A DNA stretch of 64,000 bases from Paenibacillus woosongensis (GTDB taxonomy: Bacteria > Bacillota > Bacilli > Paenibacillales > Paenibacillaceae): the NCBI RefSeq assembly GCF_030122845.1, contig NZ_CP126084.1:2604001-2668000 (forward strand), read 5' to 3'. Below the pieces are notes generated by a model, which saw only the letters and a program-made list of their open reading frames with translations, ran no database searches and was not told the origin of the DNA. Positions 42,682-51,706 of this stretch are shown piece after piece (positions within the stretch are counted from its first letter, which is position 1; each line of letters starts with the position of its first letter). The translations under genes were made by a program, and so were the position numbers.

Positions 42682-42692
42682 CGGAGACGGGT

Positions 42693-43700
42693 ATGCGGGC
42701 AAGGCATTCTGCAGCTGTCCTGATCCTAGGGAGCTCTCCGTTTCTAATCGTGTTTACGATTGTGATATCCGTGATATATGGCGCAAAGAACATCGATATA
42801 GGCACGATTCGAGAAGCGCTGTTTCATTTCGATGCAGGGAATGTGAATCATCAAATCATCATCCATTCCCGAGTGCCTAGAGCTGTTGGGGCACTGCTCA
42901 TTGGCGCTTTTCTCGCCATATCCGGGGCATTAATGCAGGGGATGACAAGAAATTATCTTGCATCCCCTTCTATTATGGGCGTCGCGGACGGTTCGGCATT
43001 TGCCATCACGCTCTGCATGGTATTTATGCCGGATTCTACCTCGTCGGAAATGATCCTGTATTCGTTCATCGGCTCGGCGCTCAGCATCGTGATCGTCTTT
43101 GGGCTTGCCTCGCTGCTCCCTGGCGGATTGTCCCCGGTACGCATGGCGATTCTGGGTACGATCATCGGCACGTTTCTGAGCAGCTTATCCGCGGCGATTG
43201 CAGCTTATTTTCAAATTTCACAGAATATCAGTTTCTGGTACAATGCGCGGCTGCATCAATTGAACCCGGAGCTGATCAAACTGGCGGTACCGTTTGCCGT
43301 CATAGGCATTGTGCTGGCCATCTGGCTGTCCAAGTCCATCACCATACTGAGCCTCGGTGAAGAAATTGCCCTCAGTCTCGGACAAAAAACGAATTTGATT
43401 AAATTCGCGACCATGCTAACCGTCGTCATTCTGACGGGGATCTCGGTAGCTCTTGCGGGCAAAATCGCGTTTGTCGGTTTGATTGTGCCTCATATCGTCC
43501 GTTTTCTGACCGGTGTAAATTACAGGTGGATCATTCCCTGCTCCGGCATCGTCGGAGCGCTGTTTCTGGCACTTTGCGACGTACTTAGCCGTTTTTTGAA
43601 TTATCCCTATGAAATGCCGATTGGCGTAGTTACGTCCCTGCTTGGTGTTCCTTATTTCCTTTATTTAATTCGATCCAGGGGGGATGGGAAGCGTGTATAG
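42693..43700 (+). CDS. FecCD-type siderophore permease 1
   Basis: This 335-aa (or 340-aa from GTG 42678) membrane protein of the BtuC/FecCD family has about ten TM segments. Typical blocks are RVPRAVGALLIGAFLAISGALMQGMTRNYLASPSIMGV near residue 60 and GKIAFVGLIVPHIVRFLTGVNYRWIIPCSGIVGA near residue 265, which touches the ATPase. The GTG overlaps the upstream stop (GTGA); ATG 42693 has GGAG six bases ahead. It forms a heterodimer with the next product. No ATPase gene is in the operon. Confidence 0.9.
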   Translation: MRARHSAAVLILGSSPFLIVFTIVISVIYGAKNIDIGTIREALFHFDAGNVNHQIIIHSRVPRAVGALLIGAFLAISGALMQGMTRNYLASPSIMGVADGSAFAITLCMVFMPDSTSSEMILYSFIGSALSIVIVFGLASLLPGGLSPVRMAILGTIIGTFLSSLSAAIAAYFQISQNISFWYNARLHQLNPELIKLAVPFAVIGIVLAIWLSKSITILSLGEEIALSLGQKTNLIKFATMLTVVILTGISVALAGKIAFVGLIVPHIVRFLTGVNYRWIIPCSGIVGALFLALCDVLSRFLNYPYEMPIGVVTSLLGVPYFLYLIRSRGDGKRV

Positions 43701-44727
43701 ACCAAGGAATCCACGTTTTGCCGGGGTGTTTATGATTGGACTTGCCCTGGTTCTCGCGGCGGCGTATATCAGTCTGACGAACGGCACCTTCGATATCGGA
43801 ATCCGGGATGTCGTCCGGACGCTGCTGCGCATTCACCCCCAGCCGGAGCACGATTTGGTTATTTTTGAGTTTCGGCTGCCGCGGATCGTCATTGCGCTGC
43901 TTGTCGGGGCTGGGCTAGGGTTGGCTGGAGCCGTCATTCAGAGTATTACCCGCAATGGATTGGCCGATCCCGGCATTTTGGGGATTAATTCTGGCGCAGG
44001 GGCGGCCATGGTTATGTTCCTCTTTTTCTATCAAGGACAAATCCGAGGGGACGGGTGGCTGTCTATTCTGGCGATGCCGCTTTTTGGCTTGGCAGGCGGG
44101 CTGATTGCTGCGATGCTGATTTACATGTTCTCTTGGAAAAACGGCCGGCTGGAGCCGCAGCGGCTGCTGCTTACCGGCATTGCGATCGGCTCGGGCTTAA
44201 GCGCCGTTTCCCTGTACCTGACTTTGAAAATGAACCCTGGCGATTTTGAAATGGCCGCGGTCTGGAATATGGGCAGCATTTATAACGCCAACTGGAAATA
44301 TATCATTTCCATGCTTCCCTGGCTTCTGCTTCTCGGACCGCTCATTGTGTGGAAGTCGTACATGCTCGATTTGTTCCAGCTGGATGAAGACAGCGTGATT
44401 AGCGTGGGGATTGCCTCGGAAAAAGAAAAAGCCTTGCTCTTGCTGTGCAGCATCGGCATTGTCAGCGCCTGCGTGTCCGTCTCGGGCGGGGTCGGCTTTG
44501 TCGGATTGATGGCCCCGCATATTGCAAGGCGCCTTGTTGGCCAGGCGCACCGGCACATGCTGCCGGTTTGCGGCATAGTGGGGGCGCTGCTGGTCATGCT
44601 GGCGGATTATATCGGCAGGACGGCATTTGCTCCGTCGGAACTGCCGGTAGGCGTTGTTATAGCCTTGCTTGGCGTGCCCTATTTCATCTTTCTGCTCTAC
44701 AGAGCCAAAGGCCGGGGCATTGCCTGA
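43684..44727 (+). CDS. FecCD-type siderophore permease 2
   Basis: This 347-aa FecCD permease overlaps the previous gene by 17 bp. It has FRLPRIVIALLVGAGLGLAGAVIQSITRNGLADPGILGINSGAGAA near residue 60 and GGVGFVGLMAPHIARRLVGQAHRHMLPVCGIVGALLVMLADYIGR near residue 275. A GTG at 43693 behind AGGGGGG is an alternative start. Together with permease 1 it forms the pore for the ferri-siderophore; the ATPase must be supplied from elsewhere, like YusV in B. subtilis. Confidence 0.92.
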   Translation: MGSVYRPRNPRFAGVFMIGLALVLAAAYISLTNGTFDIGIRDVVRTLLRIHPQPEHDLVIFEFRLPRIVIALLVGAGLGLAGAVIQSITRNGLADPGILGINSGAGAAMVMFLFFYQGQIRGDGWLSILAMPLFGLAGGLIAAMLIYMFSWKNGRLEPQRLLLTGIAIGSGLSAVSLYLTLKMNPGDFEMAAVWNMGSIYNANWKYIISMLPWLLLLGPLIVWKSYMLDLFQLDEDSVISVGIASEKEKALLLLCSIGIVSACVSVSGGVGFVGLMAPHIARRLVGQAHRHMLPVCGIVGALLVMLADYIGRTAFAPSELPVGVVIALLGVPYFIFLLYRAKGRGIA

Positions 44728-44790
44728 ATGCGACTCTGCCGCAGCAGCTAGCGAGTTGCTCTAGATCAATGAAGAAGGAGAGTGGTTTCG

Positions 44791-45654
44791 TTGGAAAATA
44801 TTAATCAGTCATTTACATTGCCGAATACGCAGTATTGGGATATGCGCTCAACGGCAGCGAACCGCGATTATCGCATTTTTGCCTTTAAGCCGGAGGAAGC
44901 GCCGCCTTCAGGCGGCTATCCGGTCATCTATTTGCTAGACGGAAATGCGCTATTTGCTACTACGGTGGATGCTGTCCGTGCACAATCCCGTGTACAGAAG
45001 AAAACCGGTGTGTCTCCCGCCGTTGTGATCGGCATCGGCTATCCGGGCGATGCGCTATTTGATCCTGCGCGCTACTATGATTACACGATGCCGACGCAGC
45101 CTGATCAGATTATTCCGGGACCGGGGGGCAAGCCGTGGCCGGAGCTGGGCGGCGTCAATGAGTTCATTGCCTTCATCGAGCAGGATCTGAAGCCGGAGGT
45201 GGAACGTCAATTTCCCATTGATGACGGCAGACAGGCTGTAATGGGGCATTCCCTTGGCGGCTTGTTCGTGCTGCAGGCTCTGTTCGGTCATCCGCATTTA
45301 TTTCAGAACTATATTGCGGGCAGTCCCTCGATTCATTGGAACAAGTCCTATATGGCTGAAGCGGAGCAGAGATTTGTATCCCGTATGGGGCAGGGAGCTG
45401 GGCAGGCGGATAGCTCAAGCAGGCCCAAAAAGCTAAGCTTGCTGATTACAGCAGGGGAGCTGGAGCAGTCACATCCCAGCCGAATGGTCGAGAACGCGAG
45501 CGGGCTCGCTGACCGACTGGCGAAGCTGGCTGAGCAGGGATCTGAGCTGCGCGTGGAATATTGCGTGTTTGCCGGGGAGAGCCACATCTCGGTGCTGCCC
45601 GCCTTGATCAGTCGTGCGGTCCGCTTTGCGCTCGTTCAAGCAGCAAACGGCTAG
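44791..45654 (+). CDS. Ferri-siderophore esterase (BesA/IroE-type alpha/beta hydrolase)
   Basis: This 287-aa hydrolase of the esterase D/IroE family has GGYPVIYLLDGNALF near the N-terminus, the nucleophile elbow AVMGHSLGGLFVLQALFG (Ser near residue 155) and the catalytic His in FAGESHISVLPALISRAV. BesA and IroE cleave trilactone catecholate siderophores after import to release iron, and the gene directly follows the siderophore permeases. GTG 44782 lies next to the Shine-Dalgarno; TTG 44791 is better spaced after GAAGGAG. This argues for a bacillibactin/enterobactin-like trilactone as the transported siderophore. Confidence 0.87.
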   Translation: MENINQSFTLPNTQYWDMRSTAANRDYRIFAFKPEEAPPSGGYPVIYLLDGNALFATTVDAVRAQSRVQKKTGVSPAVVIGIGYPGDALFDPARYYDYTMPTQPDQIIPGPGGKPWPELGGVNEFIAFIEQDLKPEVERQFPIDDGRQAVMGHSLGGLFVLQALFGHPHLFQNYIAGSPSIHWNKSYMAEAEQRFVSRMGQGAGQADSSSRPKKLSLLITAGELEQSHPSRMVENASGLADRLAKLAEQGSELRVEYCVFAGESHISVLPALISRAVRFALVQAANG

Positions 45655-45873
45655 CTGCGCCAAGCTAGCATGTGAAAGCAGCTTCTATGAGAATCGTTCA
45701 GTTTGTACAATAGCGATTTCGCAAATGTGTATTGTAGCTTCGAGCAACGTGGGTTACAATGGCAATAATATTTGGCCGTCACCTCCAGGTTTGAGGGAGA
45801 GGGGCGGCCATTCCGGAATCTCCAGCCTAGCTGCTGTGAAAAAAATAAAATAGAGAGGGGCTGGAATGAACCA

Positions 45874-47613
45874 ATGAGTATGATGATTCGCCGTTTTTTT
45901 GCTTACTACCGGCCCTATAAGGGCTTGTTCCTGCTTGATTTCGGCTGCGCCTTGATCGCCGGCCTGCTGGAGCTGGGTTTTCCTTTGGTCGTAAACCGGT
46001 TTGTGGATGATTTACTGCCCAATGAAGAATGGAATCTGATCGTATGGGCATCGCTGGGATTGCTGGCATTATATCTGTTAAATACGGTTCTGATGTATAT
46101 TGTCAATTACTGGGGGCATATGCTCGGGATAAATATCGAAACGGATATGCGCAAAAAGCTGTTTGATCATATTCAGAAACTAAGCTTCCGTTTTTTCGAT
46201 AACACGAAGACAGGGCATCTGATGTCGAGACTGACGAACGACATGATGCAAATTGGCGAAATGGCTCACCATGGACCCGAGGATCTGTTCATAGCCGTCA
46301 TGACGCTGGCCGGCTCTTTCACGCTCATGCTTACGATTAACTGGAAGCTGGCGGTTCTCACCTTTGTTGTCGTTCCCGTCATCATTTGGCTTGTCGTGTA
46401 TTTTAACGGCAAAATGACCAAGGCGATTCATCAGCTCTTCACCGACGTCGGCGACTTTAACGCGCGTGTCGAAGATAACGTCGGCGGTATTCGCGTGGTG
46501 CAGGCGTTTGCGAACGAAGAGCATGAGAAGGAAAGATTCGCAGTGAATAACGGCCGGTTCCGTCTGACGAAATTGTTCTCCTATAAGCTGATCGCCAAGA
46601 ACAGCGCCATCAGTTACATGATGATGCGCCTGGTGACGCTGTTTGTCATGGTTTGCGGTACGTGGTTCGTCATTCGCGGCCAGTTGTCCTACGGCGAGTT
46701 TGTCGGCTTCCTGCTGTTGACGAACGTCTTCTTCCGGCCGATTGAGAAAATCAATGCGATCATCGAGAGCTACCCGCAAGGCTTCGCAGGCTTTAAGCGC
46801 TATGTCGAGCTGCTCGATACCGAACCGGATATTGCGGATAGGCCGGATGCCGTGGAGATCAGCGAACTGCGAAGGGAGATTCGCTATGAGGGTGTGTCCT
46901 TCGGATACGATAGCGAATCGTCTGTACTAATCAATATTAACCTGACGATTCGTCAAGGCGAGACGGTGGCCTTTGTCGGACCTTCTGGTGCCGGCAAGAC
47001 GACATTGTGCAGCCTGCTGCCGCGTTTCTATGAAGTGCAATCAGGAGCGATTACAATAGACGGCGTAGACATTCGGGACATCAAGATGCAGTCGCTGCGC
47101 CATCAGATCGGGATCGTGCAGCAGGACGTGTATTTATTTACAGGAACTATTCGCGAAAATATACTGTACGGCAAGCTGAATGCATCGGAAGAGGAGATCT
47201 GGGTGGCGGCGCGCCGGGCCCGACTGGACGAATTTATCCGATCCCAGCCTGACGGCATGGAGACGGTTATAGGTGAACGGGGCGTGAAGCTGTCCGGCGG
47301 ACAGAAGCAGCGTCTCGCGATCGCGCGGATGTTCCTCAAGAATCCGCCGATTCTCATTCTGGATGAAGCGACCTCTGCGCTGGATACGGAGACGGAGCAG
47401 GTCATTCAGCAATCACTGGCCGAATTGTCTGCAGGCCGTACAACGCTTGTAATCGCCCACCGGCTGGCAACGATCAAAAATGCTGACCGCATCGTCGTCG
47501 TCAACGAGGAGGGCATTGCCGAGCAGGGAACGCATGAGGAGCTGCTCGCAGCTCGCGGCCCGTACAGCCGTTTGCATCAAGCGCAGTTTCAAAGCGCGGT
47601 CGGAGCTCTGTAA
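45874..47613 (+). CDS. ABC exporter (fused permease-ATPase, MsbA type)
   Basis: This 579-aa half-transporter has six TM helices (ABC_membrane, about residues 15-295) and an ATPase domain with Walker A VGPSGAGKTTLC, Q-loop GIVQQDVYLFTGTIRENILYG, signature LSGGQKQRLAIARMFL, Walker B ILILDEATSALDTETE and H-loop VIAHRLATI. It works as a homodimer exporting lipids, drugs or possibly siderophores. The ribosome binding site GAGAGGGG is somewhat far from ATG 45874, and the frame is open upstream. It lies 220 bp behind the esterase; the gap holds no terminator, so co-transcription with the siderophore genes is possible but unproven. No separate Fur box was seen. Confidence 0.92.
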   Translation: MSMMIRRFFAYYRPYKGLFLLDFGCALIAGLLELGFPLVVNRFVDDLLPNEEWNLIVWASLGLLALYLLNTVLMYIVNYWGHMLGINIETDMRKKLFDHIQKLSFRFFDNTKTGHLMSRLTNDMMQIGEMAHHGPEDLFIAVMTLAGSFTLMLTINWKLAVLTFVVVPVIIWLVVYFNGKMTKAIHQLFTDVGDFNARVEDNVGGIRVVQAFANEEHEKERFAVNNGRFRLTKLFSYKLIAKNSAISYMMMRLVTLFVMVCGTWFVIRGQLSYGEFVGFLLLTNVFFRPIEKINAIIESYPQGFAGFKRYVELLDTEPDIADRPDAVEISELRREIRYEGVSFGYDSESSVLININLTIRQGETVAFVGPSGAGKTTLCSLLPRFYEVQSGAITIDGVDIRDIKMQSLRHQIGIVQQDVYLFTGTIRENILYGKLNASEEEIWVAARRARLDEFIRSQPDGMETVIGERGVKLSGGQKQRLAIARMFLKNPPILILDEATSALDTETEQVIQQSLAELSAGRTTLVIAHRLATIKNADRIVVVNEEGIAEQGTHEELLAARGPYSRLHQAQFQSAVGAL

Positions 47614-47664
47614 TGCGGCTTATCTAGGTAAGCATGCTATACCGTACCAACTATAATGGATATG

Positions 47665-47698
47665 AAGAATCCGCATTGGATGCGGATTCTTTTTTTTG
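47665..47698 (+). terminator. Terminator of the ABC exporter gene
   Basis: AAGAATCCGCA (47665-47675) pairs with TGCGGATTCTT (47681-47691), 5-nt loop, followed by eight T residues in all. Confidence 0.92.
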
Positions 47699-47849
47699 CG
47701 ATGGAGGCTTACATAGAGTTCCTGGTAAGTGAATCGGAATGTCTCCGCATACATTTTCATACGAATATTATTGGCCCGTTGAACGAAACCGGTACTCTCG
47801 GCGTATTATCTATGATTTGCCATTATAACTAGGATTGAGAGGGAGAGAG

Positions 47850-49955
47850 ATGAACAAAAAAGGACGTATCGCCGTATCGATTATGCTTGCTGCGAGCCTG
47901 CTCATGCCGATGGGAAGTGTGGCGGCAGACAGTGGGATTGGGACAGAGTATGAGAGCTCCAAACAGCATTTCAGCCGGGAATACAAGGTTACTAGAGATA
48001 CTGCTTCCAAGAAGGCCAAGCTGCTGGTAGAATCCTATGCTACAAACAGTGTGCAGTATGCGCTGATCGATCAGGGGGACATCGTAATTTCCGGGGTAGC
48101 CAGCAACGATGCGGGGAAGGGAAAGGCTGAGGTATCTGCCACGACGATGTATGGCATCGGGTCCACCAGCAAAATGTTTGCCGCAGCTGCAGTTATGAAG
48201 CTAGTTGATGAGGGCAAGGTAGATTTGGACGTTCCCGTCGTCAACTACATAACGGATTTCAAAATGAAAGACCCGCGCTATAAGCAAATCACGCCGCGCA
48301 TGCTGCTGAATCACTCCTCCGGGCTGCAGGGGGGCGCCCTTAGCAACACGTTCTTGTTCGAGGATAACGACACTTACGCGCATGATCAGTTATTGGCGCA
48401 GCTTGCCGAGCAGAATTTGAAAGCTGACCCGGGCGCATTCTCGGTATATTGCAATGACGGCTTCACGCTGGCTGAAATTTTAGTTGAGCGTGTCAGCGGG
48501 CTCAGCTTCACGGATTATATTCACACGGCCTTTACAAAGCCATTAAACATGAAGCATACGAAAACGCCGCAGGATCATGTTAAAACGAGCCAGTCGGCAC
48601 CGTTATACTTTCCGGTATATCCAGGGCGGCTGCCAAATGAAACTGTCAATGTCATCGGTTCGGGCGGTATTTATTCTACAGCAGAGGACTTGGCAAAATT
48701 CTCGCAAATATTTACGGGTCAGGTCGATTCGATCATCAGTAAAAAATCGGTCAAAGCGATGCAGCAGGAAGAATTTAGAAGAGGATTGTGGCCTAAGGAA
48801 GCGGATTCGGCGTTTGGGTTCGGGCTTGGCTGGGACACGGTAAATATGTTCCCGTTCAGCGAATATGGCATTCAGGCGCTGTCCAAGGGTGGTGACACGA
48901 TGCTGTACCATGCTTCCCTCGTGGTGCTTCCAGAGCATAATATGGCTGCCGCAGTGGTCTCATCAGGCGGGAGCAGCATGACAGATCAATTGCTTGCCAA
49001 TGAAATCCTCCTTAGCGCACTTCAAGAAAAAGGTGTTATTCCTGAACTGAAACCGGAGAAATCGCATGGACTCCCTGTCAAGGCGGCCATGCCGAAAGAG
49101 GCTGCTGAGCATGCCGGCATCTACGGAGTGAGCAACGCACTAATGAAAGTGGACATCACCGAAGATAGCGAAATGATTGTATCCGTACTTAATATACCGG
49201 ATTATCCGGTCGAGAAGTATGTCTATACGGCGGATGGTTCTTTTGTCAAAGAGGATGGCACAACCAAGGCAAGTTTTGTTCGTGAAAAGAACGGGCGCAC
49301 CTATTTATGGCTCAGAGCCTATTCCACGCTGCCTGGCTTAGGGCAGACGGCGATATCTCATTATGCCGCAGAGAAGCTGGAGGCGCATTCCTTGCCGGCC
49401 GAGGCACAAGCGGCTTGGAAGGAAAGGGAGGGGAAGAAATATTTCGCGGTTAATGAGAAGTATTCCTCTGTTCTGTATTTGGCAATGATGCCTGTCCAGA
49501 CTGTGGAGATATTCCCGGAGGCGCCGAATTACTTGCTCAACCGCAAAATGATCGATGCGAACAGAGCGGTCAGCGAGCTGCAAATTCCAGCCATGGGCGG
49601 AAGGGATACGATGGATTATAATTTCTTCAGCCAGAGCGGGCTGGAGTATTTAGAAATCGGCGGAAGCTTGTTTGTTCGCGAAGAAGCCGTCAAACCGCTT
49701 TATTCCGGATCGCGTTCCTTCCTCACCATTCAAGAAGAAGGATTTGCGAGATGGCTCTCCGTTCCCGAAGCGGCGGCGGGTAAGACGATGAAGGTAACAG
49801 TGCCATCCAATGGTTCGTTTGCCGTCTATGATGAGCATGGGATCTGCTTGAACTTCGAACGCGTCAGCGGCAGCAATACCGTAAACCTGCCGAACAACGG
49901 CACGATTGTATTTGCGGGCGATAAAGGGGCAACATTCCAGATCGAGTTGAATTGA
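47850..49955 (+). CDS. Secreted serine hydrolase, beta-lactamase/PBP4-like
   Basis: This 701-aa protein has a Sec signal peptide (MNKKGRIAVSIMLAASLLMPMGSVAAD). The class C beta-lactamase/AmpH-type domain spans about residues 45-400: the SxxK motif is in YGIGSTSKMFAAAAVMKLVDEGK (near residue 110), the YxN motif is YCND, and there is an IYSTAEDLAKFSQIF block. About 300 residues of C-terminal beta-rich extension follow (repeats ending near IQEEGFARWLSV), of unknown role. It may act as a D-amino-acid peptidase or esterase on the cell wall; true beta-lactamase activity is uncertain. ATG 47850 follows GAGAGGGAGAGAG. It is flanked by terminators. Confidence 0.85.
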   Translation: MNKKGRIAVSIMLAASLLMPMGSVAADSGIGTEYESSKQHFSREYKVTRDTASKKAKLLVESYATNSVQYALIDQGDIVISGVASNDAGKGKAEVSATTMYGIGSTSKMFAAAAVMKLVDEGKVDLDVPVVNYITDFKMKDPRYKQITPRMLLNHSSGLQGGALSNTFLFEDNDTYAHDQLLAQLAEQNLKADPGAFSVYCNDGFTLAEILVERVSGLSFTDYIHTAFTKPLNMKHTKTPQDHVKTSQSAPLYFPVYPGRLPNETVNVIGSGGIYSTAEDLAKFSQIFTGQVDSIISKKSVKAMQQEEFRRGLWPKEADSAFGFGLGWDTVNMFPFSEYGIQALSKGGDTMLYHASLVVLPEHNMAAAVVSSGGSSMTDQLLANEILLSALQEKGVIPELKPEKSHGLPVKAAMPKEAAEHAGIYGVSNALMKVDITEDSEMIVSVLNIPDYPVEKYVYTADGSFVKEDGTTKASFVREKNGRTYLWLRAYSTLPGLGQTAISHYAAEKLEAHSLPAEAQAAWKEREGKKYFAVNEKYSSVLYLAMMPVQTVEIFPEAPNYLLNRKMIDANRAVSELQIPAMGGRDTMDYNFFSQSGLEYLEIGGSLFVREEAVKPLYSGSRSFLTIQEEGFARWLSVPEAAAGKTMKVTVPSNGSFAVYDEHGICLNFERVSGSNTVNLPNNGTIVFAGDKGATFQIELN

Positions 49956-49970
49956 ATTTAAGAGATCAGT

Positions 49971-50009
49971 AAAAAGGGTGGGCTGATAAATGATCAGCCC
50001 ATCCTTTTT
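49971..50009. terminator. Bidirectional terminator between convergent genes
   Basis: AAAAAGG.TGGGCTGAT (from 49971) pairs with ATCAGCCCA.CCTTTTT (to 50008), with T-runs on both strands. It serves the hydrolase gene and the minus-strand glycosyltransferase gene. Confidence 0.88.
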
Positions 50010-50746
50010 CATGCGTTTTTAGCAACGATCCCATTGCCTTGATAGCTCCATTTGCGATTAAACCGGGCTTCGCTGTGCACCCAATACTGCTTGATCGCTT
50101 CCTCGCGTTCCGGATTGGGGTAGTATTCATGATAAATTGTACTGTCTGGACAGAACAGTATTTTGTAACCGCAATAAATGGCGTTAAAGCAATAGTCCGT
50201 TTCTTCAAAATAGTGAAAATATTGTTCGTCTAATAAACCAAGTTTATCCAGCAATTGCCTTTTTAATAAAAAACAAGCTCCGTTTATTGCCAGACATTCT
50301 CTGGTTTCTTCCAAGATCCCTGGTTCATTGGGACATAAAAAATAAGGAGAGGTCCAATCCATGTTCGTCCCAACACCGACTAATTGGTTGGAGCTATTTA
50401 TTAATTTGGGAGCGACGATCGCTGTTTGTTCATCCCTCCATAGGGCGTCTATTAGAGGCGGCAGCCAACCTTTCGTTACGAATACGTCGGGATTCATAAT
50501 CACGATCGTTTCTGAGGAACCGTTCACGATTCCGAGGTTAACCGCACTGGCGAACCCCTTGTTACGGCCGTTTTGGATCAGCTTGATATCGGGGAAGCTT
50601 TGTAAGTACTCCATAGTACCGTCCGTACTCCCGTTATCGACAACGATGATGGCATAGTCAGATGGCGTATATGTTCTTATGGCATCAAGGCAACGCTGAA
50701 TGTAAGAAGCTGAATTGTAGGTTACAATCACGAGATCTGTCTGCAC
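50009..50746 (-). CDS. Glycosyltransferase family 2 (rhamnosyltransferase-like)
   Basis: This 245-aa GT-A glycosyltransferase has VIVTYNSASYIQRCLDAIRTY, the nucleotide-binding VVDNGSTDGTMEYL near residue 38, GFASAVNLGI, the DXD-like MNPDVFV near residue 87, and the acceptor-side CFLLKRQLLDKLGLLDEQYFHYFEETDYCFNAIYCGYKI, where ETD is the ED-type catalytic motif. It resembles dTDP-rhamnosyltransferases (RfbF/WbbL). The start is GTG 50746 behind AAAGGGCG. It is divergent from the rest of the glycan locus with a 200-bp gap. Confidence 0.88.
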   Translation of the reverse strand: MQTDLVIVTYNSASYIQRCLDAIRTYTPSDYAIIVVDNGSTDGTMEYLQSFPDIKLIQNGRNKGFASAVNLGIVNGSSETIVIMNPDVFVTKGWLPPLIDALWRDEQTAIVAPKLINSSNQLVGVGTNMDWTSPYFLCPNEPGILEETRECLAINGACFLLKRQLLDKLGLLDEQYFHYFEETDYCFNAIYCGYKILFCPDSTIYHEYYPNPEREEAIKQYWVHSEARFNRKWSYQGNGIVAKNA

Positions 50747-50947
50747 AAGATATCGCCCTTTCTGTATTCAATCTCATTTAGGTTCCATATTTCTTCAACA
50801 TATGCGCAGGGGGCGGCAAATGATTGAGGCAGCCAACCATTTTCGGTCAATAGGTTGTTTTGTGCAGTAAAAGGGCAAATGCCGATGTTCCCCTTCAAAC
50901 CAGGGGAATAGACTGTGAATTATATGATATTTGGAGTGTGGTGACAG

Positions 50948-51682
50948 ATGACTATTACGGTAATTACACCCGTTTTGAACGAGGAGACTTTTTTGAGGCT
51001 ATTTCTGGAGAGGGTGACGTCCTTTGCCGACGAGATTCTTATCGTTGATGGGGGAAGTAGTGATAATTCCATCTCCATTATCAAGTCATTTATGAGGAAG
51101 CACAACATTCGCTTATTTAGCAATAAACAGGGAACTGCTTATACGGATGAATGGAATGAATCTGAAGTTAGAAATTTTTTGGTGGATCAGGCGCAGGGTG
51201 AATGGATTGCCAATATTGATGCGGATGAAATATTCGATGATGCCTTCGAATCGGTCATCCCCGGCATATTAGCCCATACGACCTCCCATGTGCTGAGATT
51301 CCCGATTGTTAATTTCTGGAAGGACCCATGGACGGTGCGCGTTAATGCACTCAATGACGAGAGATGGTCGAATGATATCATCCGTATGTGGCGAAACGGG
51401 ATCGGCATACGTTATCGTGACCAGAAACATCACTGTACACTTAAGGGGCCCGAAAGCGACATTTGGGCGCTGCCGTCTGAACGCATTGAAGTACCGATTT
51501 ATCATTATCATTATGCTTTCGGGAAGAGATTCAAATTTAACGACAATCGCCGTGGAGATGTTAATTTATATGACAATATAGGCGATCCGGACTGGTCGTT
51601 CCAGCACGGCGAATATGAGATCAGAACTGTACCATTCTCGGGGCAGCATCCCCGAACCATTCGCAATTATTTAGGAATATAG
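50948..51682 (+). CDS. Glycosyltransferase family 2
   Basis: This 244-aa GT-A enzyme begins MTITVITPVLNEETFLRLFLERV, with LIVDGGSSDNSISIIKSF and the metal-binding WIANIDADEIFDDAF, where DAD is the DXD motif (near residue 92). It resembles the WaaE/KdtX-type beta-glucosyltransferases in layout. The acceptor is unknown. GGAGTGTGGTG precedes ATG 50948. It begins a five-gene plus-strand run of glycan genes. Confidence 0.87.
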   Translation: MTITVITPVLNEETFLRLFLERVTSFADEILIVDGGSSDNSISIIKSFMRKHNIRLFSNKQGTAYTDEWNESEVRNFLVDQAQGEWIANIDADEIFDDAFESVIPGILAHTTSHVLRFPIVNFWKDPWTVRVNALNDERWSNDIIRMWRNGIGIRYRDQKHHCTLKGPESDIWALPSERIEVPIYHYHYAFGKRFKFNDNRRGDVNLYDNIGDPDWSFQHGEYEIRTVPFSGQHPRTIRNYLGI

Positions 51683-51706
51683 ACCAAGGCGGAAAGGTGG
51701 ATCAAT

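Noticed and set aside
47850..49955. Calling the large serine hydrolase a true beta-lactamase
   Set aside because: It has SxxK and YxN motifs but also a 300-residue C-terminal extension, and no clear KTG motif could be placed; substrate left open.
50881..50910. TTCCCCT/AGGGGAA stem as terminator or riboswitch
   Set aside because: Seven-bp stem without a T-run and without conserved neighbours; probably chance.
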